A DNA stretch of 17,131 nucleotides, taken from NCBI GenBank assembly GCA_017849395.1, contig JAFIHO010000388.1, positions 1-17,131 on the forward strand. The letters run 5' to 3'. The translations under genes and the position numbers were made by a program. Below are positions 1-6,463 of the stretch, piece by piece. The stretch's first letter is position 1; each line of letters begins with the position of its first letter. Below the pieces are notes generated by a model. It searched no databases and was not told the origin of the DNA. It was given only the letters and a program-made list of their open reading frames with translations. Source of the DNA: Hyphomicrobiales bacterium. Lineage in GTDB: Bacteria; Pseudomonadota; Alphaproteobacteria; Micropepsales; Micropepsaceae.

Positions 1-80
1 CGCAAGGCGCTGGCCGCGAAGGGCGTGCGGGTGTTCTACGAGCAGGTGTTCCGCGACAACTTCTTCCACGCCGACGCCCG
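1..80 (+). pseudogene. UbiB/AarF (ABC1 kinase) gene fragment
   Basis: Frame 1 from the first base reads RKALAAKGVRVFYEQVFRDN followed by FFHAD. This closely resembles the UbiB/ABC1 atypical-kinase region that normally reads QVFRDGFFHAD-x-HPGN. UbiB proteins act in ubiquinone biosynthesis at the inner membrane. The match stops after HAD: instead of HPGN the frame gives ARHGMRRC and a stop at 100-102. From about base 84 another frame encodes glycerol kinase. Only about 27 residues of the UbiB-like gene are visible, and its upstream part lies outside the window. The family call comes from motif recognition. Whether the join is real or an assembly error cannot be told from the sequence. Confidence 0.65.
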
Positions 81-83
81 GCA

Positions 84-971
84 TGGGATGCGCCGCTGCT
101 GAAACTGTTCGGCGTGCCGCGCGCCATCCTGCCGGAGGTGCGGCCGTCCAGCGGCGATTTCGGTGCGACCGATCCGATGCTGTTCGGCAGGGCCATCCCC
201 ATACTGGGTGTGGCGGGCGACCAGCAGGCGGCGAGTTTCGGCCAGGCCTGTTTCTCACCGGGGGATGTGAAATCCACCTATGGCACCGGCTGTTTCGCGC
301 TGGTCAATACCGGAAGCGGTGTGCCGAAATCCGCGAACCGGCTTCTCGCCACCGCGCTAGCGCAAAAACAATATGCCATCGAGGGCAGCATCTTCATCGC
401 GGGTGCGGTCATCCAGTGGCTGCGCGATGGACTGAAAGTTCTTCCCACCGCGCCCGACAGCGAAAGCATGGCGCGGCGCGCGGGCGATGCGCCGGGACTT
501 TATTTTGTGCCCGCCTTCACCGGACTTGGCGCGCCCTATTGGGACCCGGATGCGCGCGGTGCGATACTGGGCCTCACACGCGACACCGGCATCGCGGAGG
601 TCACGCGCGCCGCGCTGGACTCGGTCTGCTATCAGACGCGCGATCTGCTGGAAGCCATGGCGCGCGACATGAAAGCGGCGGACCTTGGAAGATTGCGCAC
701 GCTGAAAGTCGATGGCGGGATGGTGAGCAATGACTGGTTCTGCCAGCGTCTGGCCGATCTGACCGGCCTTATGGTGGAACGTCCCGTGGTCACCGAAACG
801 ACCGCCCTGGGTGCCGCCTATCTTGCGGGTCTGGGCGCGGGCCTGTTCCGCGACACAAAGGATATCGCCGCCCGCTGGGCGCTGGACAGACGCTTCGCGC
901 CTGCGATGAATAAAGCCTCCCGCGACCGGCTTTACGAAGGTTGGAGAAACGCCGTAGCGCGCATCCGCTAG
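84..971 (+). CDS. glpK: Glycerol kinase, C-terminal part (5'-truncated)
   Basis: This frame encodes the C-terminal ~295 residues of glycerol kinase, the FGGY-family enzyme that phosphorylates glycerol to sn-glycerol 3-phosphate in the cytoplasm. Visible landmarks are the WD...LFGVPRAILPEVRPSS segment, GVAGDQQAA (with the catalytic-base Asp of the family), YGTGCF, IAGAVIQWLRD, the FGGY signature GLGAPYWDPDARGAILGLT, YQTRDLLEAM, VDGGM and TALGAAYLAGL. Full-length enzymes are about 500 residues, and WD falls near residue 205 in E. coli GlpK. The N-terminal half, with part of the glycerol- and ATP-binding elements, is therefore missing. Upstream of about base 84 this frame no longer resembles GlpK and the UbiB-like frame takes over. 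A GTG at 114 is only an internal codon. As it stands the product should be inactive. The family is certain; the cause of the truncation is not. Confidence 0.9.
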   Translation, partial: WDAPLLKLFGVPRAILPEVRPSSGDFGATDPMLFGRAIPILGVAGDQQAASFGQACFSPGDVKSTYGTGCFALVNTGSGVPKSANRLLATALAQKQYAIEGSIFIAGAVIQWLRDGLKVLPTAPDSESMARRAGDAPGLYFVPAFTGLGAPYWDPDARGAILGLTRDTGIAEVTRAALDSVCYQTRDLLEAMARDMKAADLGRLRTLKVDGGMVSNDWFCQRLADLTGLMVERPVVTETTALGAAYLAGLGAGLFRDTKDIAARWALDRRFAPAMNKASRDRLYEGWRNAVARIR

Positions 972-1087
972 AGGGGCGCACATCGCCCGGCGCGGCGGCT
1001 GGACATGAGCGGTCCGGGGTATAAGATTTGAAGCTTGCTGACATGGGTGGCCGGGCCGCGCTCCGCTTCGCCACGTCGCCCGGTTGT

Positions 1088-1092
1088 GGAGG
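1088..1092 (+). promoter_or_regulatory. Shine-Dalgarno GGAGG that fixes the CoxL-like start
   Basis: A perfect GGAGG lies 8 bases upstream of GTG at 1101. It selects that codon over the in-frame upstream start at 1035, whose 22 extra residues look unlike the family. The rest of the 129-base gap after glpK holds nothing I can support beyond a TATAAG hexamer near 1020. Confidence 0.75.
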
Positions 1093-1100
1093 ATTTTCAG

Positions 1101-3395
1101 GTGAAATTCGGTATTGGTCAGTCCGTCCGCCGGGTGGAAGACAGTCGCTTTGTCACGGGACAGGGCAAATACACCGACGATCTGCGCTTCGAGCGCCAGA
1201 CCCATGCCGTGTTCGTGCGTTCGCCGCATCCCCATGCGCGCATCAATGGGATCGACCTTGCCGAGGCCAAGGCGATGCCGGGCGTGGTCGCTATCGTCAC
1301 CGCCGCCGATGTGACGGAAGTGGGCGCCAAGCCCATGCCATGCCTTGCGCCGGTGCCCAGCCGTGGCGGCAAGCAAACCGTGATGACACCCAAGCCGCTG
1401 CTGGCCGACAGCAAGGTGACCTTCATCGGCGAGGCGGTGGCGATGGTGATCGCCGAGACCCTTGCCCAGGCGAAAGACGCCGCCGAGAAGGTGGCCGTGG
1501 ACTACGATCCGCTGGATGCCGTGGGCACGCTGAGCGCCGCGCATGACGGGCCGCAGATCTGGGATGCCCCGAACAATTTGTGTTTCGACTGGGAGGTCGG
1601 CAAGGAAGACGAAGTCGCCGCCGCCTTCGCCAAGGCCGTGCACACCGCCTCTGTCGATCTGGTGCAGAACCGCGTTTCCGCCAATCCGATGGAGACCCGC
1701 AACGCCATCGGTCTGTTCGAGGATGGCCGTTACACGCTCTATTCCGGCAACCAGGGTTCGGGAAATCTGCGCGGCGCATTGAACGGCGTGCTGGGCACGA
1801 CCGACGAAAATCTGCGCGTCATCTCGCCCGATGTGGGCGGCGGTTTCGGCATGAAGGGCTTCCTCTATCCCGAACAGGTGCTGGTGCTCATCGCGGCGAA
1901 GAAGGTGGGACGCCCCGTGCGCTGGAGCGCCGAGCGCACCGAAAGCTTCCTGGCCGACGATCATGGCCGCGACATGACCCACAAGGCCGAACTTGCGATG
2001 GACAAGGACGGCAAAATCCTCGCCCTGCGCATCACCGGCACGGCGGCGATGGGCGGTTACCTGTCGCTGTTCGCGCCGTTCATTCCGACCGTCGCGGGCG
2101 GGCGCATTTTCGGCGGCGTTTATCGCGTCCCCGCCTTCTACGCCAATATCAAGGGCTACTTCACCAACACCGCGCCGGTCGATGCCTATCGCGGCGCGGG
2201 CCGCCCGGAAGCCGCATATCTGATGGAACGGCTGATGGATGTCGCCGCCGCCAAGGCCGGCATCAGCCGTGAGGATATCCGCCGCCGCAACTTGCCCGGA
2301 CCCGACGAGCTGCCCTACACCAACTGGTTTGGCATCAAATACGATTCCGGCAACTACCCACATATGTTCGAGGAAGGCCTGAAGCGCGCAGGCTGGGACA
2401 GTTTCGAGACGCGCCGCGCGGAATCGAAAAAGCGTGGGCGCCTGCGCGGACGCGGCTTCGGCTATTATGTCGAAATCACTTTCTCCACGGGCAGCGAACC
2501 GGCGGCGATCAAATTCACCGATAACGGCGCGGTCGAACTTTATGTCGGCACGCAATCCAACGGGCAGGGCCATGAAACCGCCTTCGCCCAGATGGCGGCG
2601 GAACGGCTGGGCGTGCCGTTCGAATCCATCACCGTGAAGCAGGGCGACACCGAATGGGTGAATGGCGGCGGCACTGGCGGTTCGCGTTCGCTCAATATGG
2701 CGGGCGGCGCGCTGAACCTCACCGCCGACGAAGTGATCCGCAAGGGCAAGGTGGCGGCGGGCCAGGTGTTGCAGGCGGGCAATGATCCGGTGACCTTCGA
2801 CACCTCCACCGGCATCGGCACGTTCAGCGTCGGCGGGCGCGGCATTACCATCGGCGAACTGGCGATGACTCTGAAGCGCGAGAATCTGCCGGGCTTCGAA
2901 GGCGGCCTCGACAGCGACTCCACTTTCAAGAGCGAGTCTTCGACCTTCCCCAACGGCTGCCATGTCTGCGAGGTCGAGGTCGATCCCGATACCGGCAAGG
3001 TCGATATCGTGTCCTATTCGGTGCTGGACGATTTCGGCCGCATCATCAATCCGATGCTGGTCACTGGGCAGGTGCATGGCGGCGTGGTGCAGGGCCTTGG
3101 TCAGGCGTTGCTGGAGGATATCGTTTATGATGCGGGCAGCGCCCAGCTGCTGACCGCCAGCTTCTCCGATTATGCGATGCCGCGCGCCGACGACATGCCG
3201 GACATCAACTTCGCTTATGAGGAAATCCTCTGCAAGACGAACGCGATGGGAGCCAAGGGTTGCGGTGAGGCGGGCACGGTCGGCGCGATGCCCGCGCTGA
3301 TGGGCGCCATCGCCGACGCCATCGGTGTCGCTCACATCGACATGCCGGCAACGCCTGAGCGTGTGTGGCGGGTATTGAACAACCGCGCCGCCTGA
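1101..3395 (+). CDS. Xanthine dehydrogenase-family molybdopterin-binding subunit (CoxL-like, form II)
   Basis: 764-residue large subunit of the molybdenum hydroxylase superfamily (aldehyde oxidase/xanthine dehydrogenase/CoxL), which oxidises a carbon centre at a Mo-pterin cofactor. The N-terminus KFGIGQSVRRVEDSRFVTGQ leads into the a/b hammerhead domain (roughly residues 20-130). Cofactor-binding segments include GGGFGMKG, the active-site loop AYRGAGR (362-368), GQGHETAFAQMAAERLG and GTGGSRS. The C-terminal GCGEAG carries the catalytic Glu (about residue 723). AYRGAGR marks the form II group; true CO dehydrogenases carry AYxCSFR, so the substrate is unknown. Such enzymes normally need an FAD subunit (CoxM) and a 2Fe-2S subunit (CoxS), and neither lies next to it. 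GTG start with GGAGG. The TetR gene 47 bases downstream on the same strand may control it; this is inference. Confidence 0.92.
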   Translation: MKFGIGQSVRRVEDSRFVTGQGKYTDDLRFERQTHAVFVRSPHPHARINGIDLAEAKAMPGVVAIVTAADVTEVGAKPMPCLAPVPSRGGKQTVMTPKPLLADSKVTFIGEAVAMVIAETLAQAKDAAEKVAVDYDPLDAVGTLSAAHDGPQIWDAPNNLCFDWEVGKEDEVAAAFAKAVHTASVDLVQNRVSANPMETRNAIGLFEDGRYTLYSGNQGSGNLRGALNGVLGTTDENLRVISPDVGGGFGMKGFLYPEQVLVLIAAKKVGRPVRWSAERTESFLADDHGRDMTHKAELAMDKDGKILALRITGTAAMGGYLSLFAPFIPTVAGGRIFGGVYRVPAFYANIKGYFTNTAPVDAYRGAGRPEAAYLMERLMDVAAAKAGISREDIRRRNLPGPDELPYTNWFGIKYDSGNYPHMFEEGLKRAGWDSFETRRAESKKRGRLRGRGFGYYVEITFSTGSEPAAIKFTDNGAVELYVGTQSNGQGHETAFAQMAAERLGVPFESITVKQGDTEWVNGGGTGGSRSLNMAGGALNLTADEVIRKGKVAAGQVLQAGNDPVTFDTSTGIGTFSVGGRGITIGELAMTLKRENLPGFEGGLDSDSTFKSESSTFPNGCHVCEVEVDPDTGKVDIVSYSVLDDFGRIINPMLVTGQVHGGVVQGLGQALLEDIVYDAGSAQLLTASFSDYAMPRADDMPDINFAYEEILCKTNAMGAKGCGEAGTVGAMPALMGAIADAIGVAHIDMPATPERVWRVLNNRAA

Positions 3396-3442
3396 GCGTT
3401 TCGGGCGTTGACGGCCCGCGCACGGATTGTGACACTCGGACC

Positions 3443-4051
3443 ATGACGGTCATCGACCTGGAAAAGTCCGAGCCGCGGCGGCGCAAGCCCGACAGTCTGG
3501 AGCGCCTCAAAGCATCCGCGCGCAAGCTGTTCGTCGAACGCGGCTATGACGCCACGCGGCCCCAGGACATTGCGCGCGAGGCGGGGCTGGGGCACGGCAC
3601 TTTCTATTTGCACTATCCCGACAAGCGCGCCTGCTTTCTCGCCTTCGTCGAGGATGCGCGCGCGGAACTGGATGCGCATGTGCGCGCCAACCGCGCCCAG
3701 GACGGCTCGCTGGAGCAGGTCATCGCCAGCACCCTCAACGCGATCTACGATTATTCCGACAGCCATCCCGGCGTGCTGAACGCGGCGATGACCGACGAAA
3801 GCGTGATCGACGCGGAGGGTGTGCAGGCGACGCCGCTGCTGACACGCTGGGGCCAGGAATGGGCCGAGATGGTGCGCCACGCGGCGGCGGATGGGCGGGC
3901 CTGCAATTCCTACGACGCCGAGATCATCGGGCAAGCCATCGTTGGGGCACTGCACCAGACGGGACGCGAGGCATCCGGCGCTGCCCGCTGCCGCGGAGCC
4001 CTTGTGGACAACCTCACGCGCTTCCTGGTCCGCGCTCTGAAGCCGGACTGA
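3443..4051 (+). CDS. TetR/AcrR family transcriptional regulator
   Basis: 202-residue one-component regulator. The N-terminal TetR HTH spans roughly residues 16-63: LERLKASARKLFVERGYDAT, then DIAREAGLGHGTFYLHYPDK and ACFLAF, matching the family pattern of a recognition helix followed by FYxHYPxK. The rest is the variable helical ligand-binding and dimerisation domain; its effector cannot be read from sequence. The ATG at 3443 (MTVIDLEK) is chosen because the longer frame back to 3365 overlaps the end of the preceding gene and adds 26 residues with no family resemblance. The Shine-Dalgarno is weak. It sits 47 bases after the CoxL-like gene on the same strand and is likely co-transcribed, so control of that enzyme is plausible but unproven. 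Confidence 0.9.
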   Translation: MTVIDLEKSEPRRRKPDSLERLKASARKLFVERGYDATRPQDIAREAGLGHGTFYLHYPDKRACFLAFVEDARAELDAHVRANRAQDGSLEQVIASTLNAIYDYSDSHPGVLNAAMTDESVIDAEGVQATPLLTRWGQEWAEMVRHAAADGRACNSYDAEIIGQAIVGALHQTGREASGAARCRGALVDNLTRFLVRALKPD

Positions 4052-4483
4052 TTCGCCGCTTTGCGGTTGACGTGGCCTCAAACCTTAATCAATAGTTAAT
4101 CTACAACCCGCCGCGTTGTCTGGCGTGTGTTGGTGTCCGACGTTTTCAAAACAAAAAGCCCGCGCAAACCGCTGTTTGCGCGACTGGCGGGCGCGTGCCG
4201 GGGGTATGTGTGGAACGGGAGGCGGATGCCGGGGAGCAACCGCGTCCGCCTTGCGCGGACGGCGACGCGGCCCTGTATCTTTCGCGCCTTTTCCTGCCCG
4301 GCGAAGACCGGGTGCTCACGGCCGACGGAACGCCGGAAAACCCGGTATTATGGCGCAAACGCCACAGACCGTTGGTCAGCCTAATGCCAGAAATCGCGGG
4401 ATATGCCGGGAGATTCCGGGATTTAGCGGAATGGGTTCTGCGAGATTCGGCCTGTGCGGGGACTCGCGCTAGAAGTTCCAACT
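4052..4483. other. 432-base stretch with no supported gene; contains the left end of the mobile element
   Basis: After the TetR stop there is an AT-richer patch at 4067-4100 with TTGACG and TTAATCAATAGTTAAT, which could be a promoter (weak support). From 4127 to 4343 three overlapping frames stay open but none resembles a family I know. One starts at TTG 4127 (LVSDVFKTKSPRKPLFARLA) and another ends LYLSRLFLPGEDRVL. They may be the start of a gene cut off by the mobile element. From 4344 the sequence belongs to the element (terminal repeat, then an untranslated leader to 4483). Confidence 0.5.
4344..4366 (+). repeat. Left terminal inverted repeat of the IS1595 element
   Basis: GGTATTATGGCGCAA followed by ACGCCACA. 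It pairs with 7536-7558 at 21 of 23 positions, with the two mismatches adjacent at positions 16-17. One further base outside (C4343/G7559) also pairs. Confidence 0.9.
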
Positions 4484-5020
4484 ATGGACTTCGGCTTAGA
4501 CCGAATAATCGAAATGATTGAGGATCGGTTTGGCCGGTGGGCCGGGACCGGCCTCTTATTAATCGTTGCGCTTGGCGCGGCGGCAATTTCGGCACACGCC
4601 GTCGTCACATATTTGATACGGCCAGCAATAGTTTACGGCCAGCAGATATGGGCATTTTTTGCTGGTGGCTCTGCCCAATTCTCTAAGGCCGATCTCTGGC
4701 GGATTCTAGTTGGCGGGTTCCTTGGCGGAGCCGCAGGCGTTATTGGATGGGGGTTATTTCTTATCCTGATTGTGATGATACTTCGCCGTCTAACCAGAAA
4801 CGCAGGGCCGTTGCTCGTGAGGCTGGTTGAATTAGAGAACAAGATCGACATTGGCATGAGGGCTTATCGAGCTGCGGTTGCAGCGGCCAAGGAGCAGGGA
4901 ATTGACCCTGCTATTGTCGAGAGGCGGATCGATGCCGCGCTCGCGGATAGAGCGCCTAAGACACCCGCAATTCCTTCACTCCCATCGCCTCCAGACACTG
5001 GATCAGAAACACCGCTGTAA
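4484..5020 (+). CDS. Two-TM membrane protein of unknown function (cargo)
   Basis: 178 residues, not recognised. Two hydrophobic segments are clear: WAGTGLLLIVALGAAAISAH (about residues 19-40) and a long GGFLGGAAGVIGWGLFLILI stretch (about 80-105). A basic RRLTRN stop-transfer follows, then a charged, probably helical tail with ELENKIDIGMRAYRAAVAAA and a Pro/Ser-rich end. It is probably an inner-membrane protein with its C-terminus in the cytoplasm. The ATG at 4484 follows a weak AGAAG. Codon use differs sharply from the rest of the window: TTA, ATA, CTA and AGA recur, codons that the flanking genes almost never use. This suggests separate acquisition into the element. The last 65 bases overlap the convergent DUF6471 gene. 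No function can be assigned. Confidence 0.7.
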   Translation: MDFGLDRIIEMIEDRFGRWAGTGLLLIVALGAAAISAHAVVTYLIRPAIVYGQQIWAFFAGGSAQFSKADLWRILVGGFLGGAAGVIGWGLFLILIVMILRRLTRNAGPLLVRLVELENKIDIGMRAYRAAVAAAKEQGIDPAIVERRIDAALADRAPKTPAIPSLPSPPDTGSETPL

Positions 5021-5180
5021 AGCCGCCGCGCGCCACCTTGTTGCGGATATTCACTGCGGTATCGTCCACCCCGATCTTTGCCAGCTTATCGACCAGCCCG
5101 TCATAGGTTACGCCGTGGCGCTTCATTTCCGATTTCAGGAGGTTTTTGGTCTTTTCCGTCCAATCGACCTTGGAAACCAT
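4956..5180 (-). CDS. DUF6471 domain protein (small HTH-like, cargo)
   Basis: 74 residues: WTEKTKNLLKSEMKRHGVTY, DGLVDKLAKIGVDDTAVNIR, then NKVARGGFTAVFLIQCLEAMGV. This matches what I know of the DUF6471 family. The pattern (GVTYxxLxxKLxxIGV, a second helix, RGxFTAxFLxxCLxAMG) resembles a Cro/XRE-type HTH, so DNA binding is a reasonable guess but not demonstrated. The ATG at 5180 has a good AAGGA six bases upstream. The gene is divergent from the transposase and shares its promoter region, where a 15-bp repeat covers both -10 boxes. A role as repressor of transposition is therefore attractive. Its 3' end overlaps the convergent membrane-protein gene by 65 bases, which would create complementary transcripts. 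Confidence 0.82.
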   Translation of the reverse strand: MVSKVDWTEKTKNLLKSEMKRHGVTYDGLVDKLAKIGVDDTAVNIRNKVARGGFTAVFLIQCLEAMGVKELRVS

Positions 5181-5214
5181 TGGTAATCCTTGGGTTTTAG
5201 CGGCCTGCGAATGT

Positions 5215-5229
5215 CACCATATTCGTTAC
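5215..5229 (+). repeat. Operator-like direct repeat, copy 1
   Basis: CACCATATTCGTTAC, identical to copy 2 at 5258-5272. The two copies are 43 bases apart start to start, about four helical turns, so a bound protein would sit on the same face of the DNA. Copy 1 covers the -10 box of the DUF6471 promoter. Confidence 0.7.
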
Positions 5230-5244
5230 GTTTGCCATTGACAA
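5216..5244 (-). promoter_or_regulatory. Promoter for the DUF6471 gene
   Basis: On the minus strand TTGTCA (5244-5239) and TATGGT (5221-5216) are separated by exactly 17 bases. The -10 lies inside the first copy of the 15-bp repeat. The -35 overlaps that of the transposase promoter on the other strand. Confidence 0.55.
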
Positions 5245-5266
5245 GACTACTTTATGCCACCATATT
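5238..5266 (+). promoter_or_regulatory. Promoter for the IS1595 transposase
   Basis: A perfect TTGACA (5238-5243) is followed after exactly 17 bases by CATATT (5261-5266), which matches the sigma70 -10 consensus at 4 of 6 positions. The -10 lies inside the second copy of the 15-bp repeat, and the likely start site falls in the palindrome at 5267-5282. Confidence 0.6.
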
Positions 5267-5272
5267 CGTTAC
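5258..5272 (+). repeat. Operator-like direct repeat, copy 2
   Basis: CACCATATTCGTTAC, identical to copy 1. It covers the -10 box of the transposase promoter and runs into the palindrome at 5267-5282. Confidence 0.7.
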
Positions 5273-5282
5273 AACAGTAACG
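5267..5282. promoter_or_regulatory. Palindrome at the transposase transcription start
   Basis: CGTTAC-AACA-GTAACG: a perfect 6-bp inverted repeat around 4 bases, sharing CGTTAC with the end of direct-repeat copy 2. A half-site CGTTAC is also present at the end of copy 1 (5224-5229). It fits a dimer operator just downstream of the -10, 13 bases before the transposase ATG. Confidence 0.55.
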
Positions 5283-5295
5283 GATTTGATGACAA

Positions 5296-6282
5296 ATGGC
5301 CCAGCACTTCCTCCTCTCCAAGTCTGCAAAGACCCTGACACTGGCTCAGGTCTTCCGGATGTCGGACGCGGATGCCGAGGCCACATTTCGCAAGGTACGC
5401 TGGACGGAAACTGACGGCGCGCCGATCTGCCCGGAGTGCGGCGGTCTGAACGCCTACGAGTGCCGCCGTCCGAACGGCGCGCTGCGCTTCCGCTGCAAAG
5501 CCTGCAAGGTCGATTTCAGCATCACCAGCGGCACCCTGTTCGCCAGCCACAAGCTGCCCTTGCGGGCCTACCTGGCCGCCATCGCCATCTTCTGCAACGA
5601 AGTGAAGGGCAAGAGCATGTTGGCCCTGAGCCGCGATCTCGGGCTGTCCTACAAGGCCGCGTTCGTCCTGTGCCACAAGATGCGCGAAGCGATGGCCCAG
5701 GAAATGAAGGGCCGCATCATCGGTGACGATTGCCCCGAAGCAAGCATTGATGGCGGTTACTTCGGCGGGTACGTGAAGCCTGCCAATCTCCGGGAAGATC
5801 GTAAGGACCGCCGCCTCTGGAAAAACCAGTCAGGCAAGCGCCAATGCGTTGTCATCGTGCGCGAGCATGGCGGGCAGTCTCTTCCTGCCGTGTTCAAGAC
5901 CGAAGGCGCGGCGCTGGCTTGGATCAAGTCGCGCGTCCAGCCCGGCACCGTCCTTCACGCGGACGAAGCCCCGGCTTGGAACGATCTGCACAGCAAGTTT
6001 GAAATGCGCCGCATCAACCATGAAGAGGCCTATAGCCACGATGGCGCTTGCACGAATTGGGCGGAAAGCTACTTCTCCCGCCTGCGCCGCGCCGAACAGG
6101 GCCACCACCACCATATCGCTGGCGCGTATCTGCTTCGCTATGCGCAGGAAGCCTCTTGGCGGGAAGATAACCGCCGCATGGACAACGGCACCCAGGTCCA
6201 CACCGTCGCCGCCCATGCCATGAAGGCCAAGCCGTCAGTGGATTTCAGCGGCTACTGGCAGAGGCACGTAAAAACCGCTTAA
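5296..6282 (+). CDS. IS1595 family transposase
   Basis: 328-residue transposase that cuts and joins the element's ends. The N-terminal zinc ribbon has C45-x2-C48 and C67-x2-C70 (CPECGG...RCKAC), followed by VDFSITSGTLFASHKLPL, typical of the IS1595 zinc-ribbon domain. The ISXO2-like DDE domain shows ASIDGGYFGG (D152), LHADEAPAW (D223) and TNWAESYFSRLRRAEQGHHHHI (E257, followed by basic residues and the His run of the family). The end includes YLLRYAQEASWREDNRR, also typical. Length is normal for the family and the frame is intact, so it may be active. The ATG at 5296 has a poor Shine-Dalgarno, which may keep expression low. It is transcribed from the shared, repeat-covered promoter region. 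Confidence 0.95.
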   Translation: MAQHFLLSKSAKTLTLAQVFRMSDADAEATFRKVRWTETDGAPICPECGGLNAYECRRPNGALRFRCKACKVDFSITSGTLFASHKLPLRAYLAAIAIFCNEVKGKSMLALSRDLGLSYKAAFVLCHKMREAMAQEMKGRIIGDDCPEASIDGGYFGGYVKPANLREDRKDRRLWKNQSGKRQCVVIVREHGGQSLPAVFKTEGAALAWIKSRVQPGTVLHADEAPAWNDLHSKFEMRRINHEEAYSHDGACTNWAESYFSRLRRAEQGHHHHIAGAYLLRYAQEASWREDNRRMDNGTQVHTVAAHAMKAKPSVDFSGYWQRHVKTA

Positions 6283-6295
6283 GCCGTTGACAGGA

Positions 6296-6317
6296 CTCGA
6301 AAAGTTCGAGGGATTTT
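6296..6317 (+). terminator. Weak hairpin terminator after the transposase
   Basis: CTCGAA-AAAG-TTCGAG (6296-6311) begins 13 bases after the transposase stop and is followed by GGATTTT. The stem is short and the T run brief, so only partial termination is expected. Confidence 0.4.
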
Positions 6318-6326
6318 GCTAAAATG
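6318..6326 (+). promoter_or_regulatory. Extended -10 promoter before the structured leader
   Basis: TGCTAAAAT fits an extended -10 (TGn plus TAAAAT, 5 of 6 to consensus). There is no good -35. It would start a leader of roughly 130 bases for the small gene at 6464. Confidence 0.35.
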
Positions 6327-6463
6327 CAAAAGCCTGAGTCGTGCAACCGACCCAGGCTCATTTGCAACCCGCCAACCAGCGGCGGGGGTGTGATCACCGG
6401 GGGAATAAAGCCCGGATTCGTTTCACATTCAAGCCGTTGGTTGGTCTTTATTGAAAGACCAAC
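6326..6463 (+). promoter_or_regulatory. Structured leader with four hairpins; the last covers the ribosome site
   Basis: Four inverted repeats follow one another. (1) GCCTG-a-GTCG / CGAC-c-CAGGC around TGCAAC (about 6333-6358), flanked by TGCAAA and TTTGCA. (2) CCCGCC / GGCGGG (6368-6386). (3) CCGGG / CCCGG (6397-6415). (4) A perfect 10-bp stem GTTGGTCTTT-ATTG-AAAGACCAAC (6440-6463) that ends at the base before ATG 6464 and encloses the only purine-rich GAAAG. It could hide the translation start, or the region could be a small RNA. Confidence 0.5.

Noticed and set aside
357..3335. 992-codon open frame on the minus strand across glpK and the CoxL-like gene
   Set aside because: It lies antisense to two well-recognised genes. 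Its translation is rich in His/Arg/Gly/Asp low-complexity runs, typical of the opposite strand of GC-rich coding DNA.
1101..3395. Annotation as aerobic carbon monoxide dehydrogenase large subunit
   Set aside because: The active-site loop is AYRGAGR (form II), not the AYxCSFR of true CO dehydrogenases, and coxM/coxS are absent.
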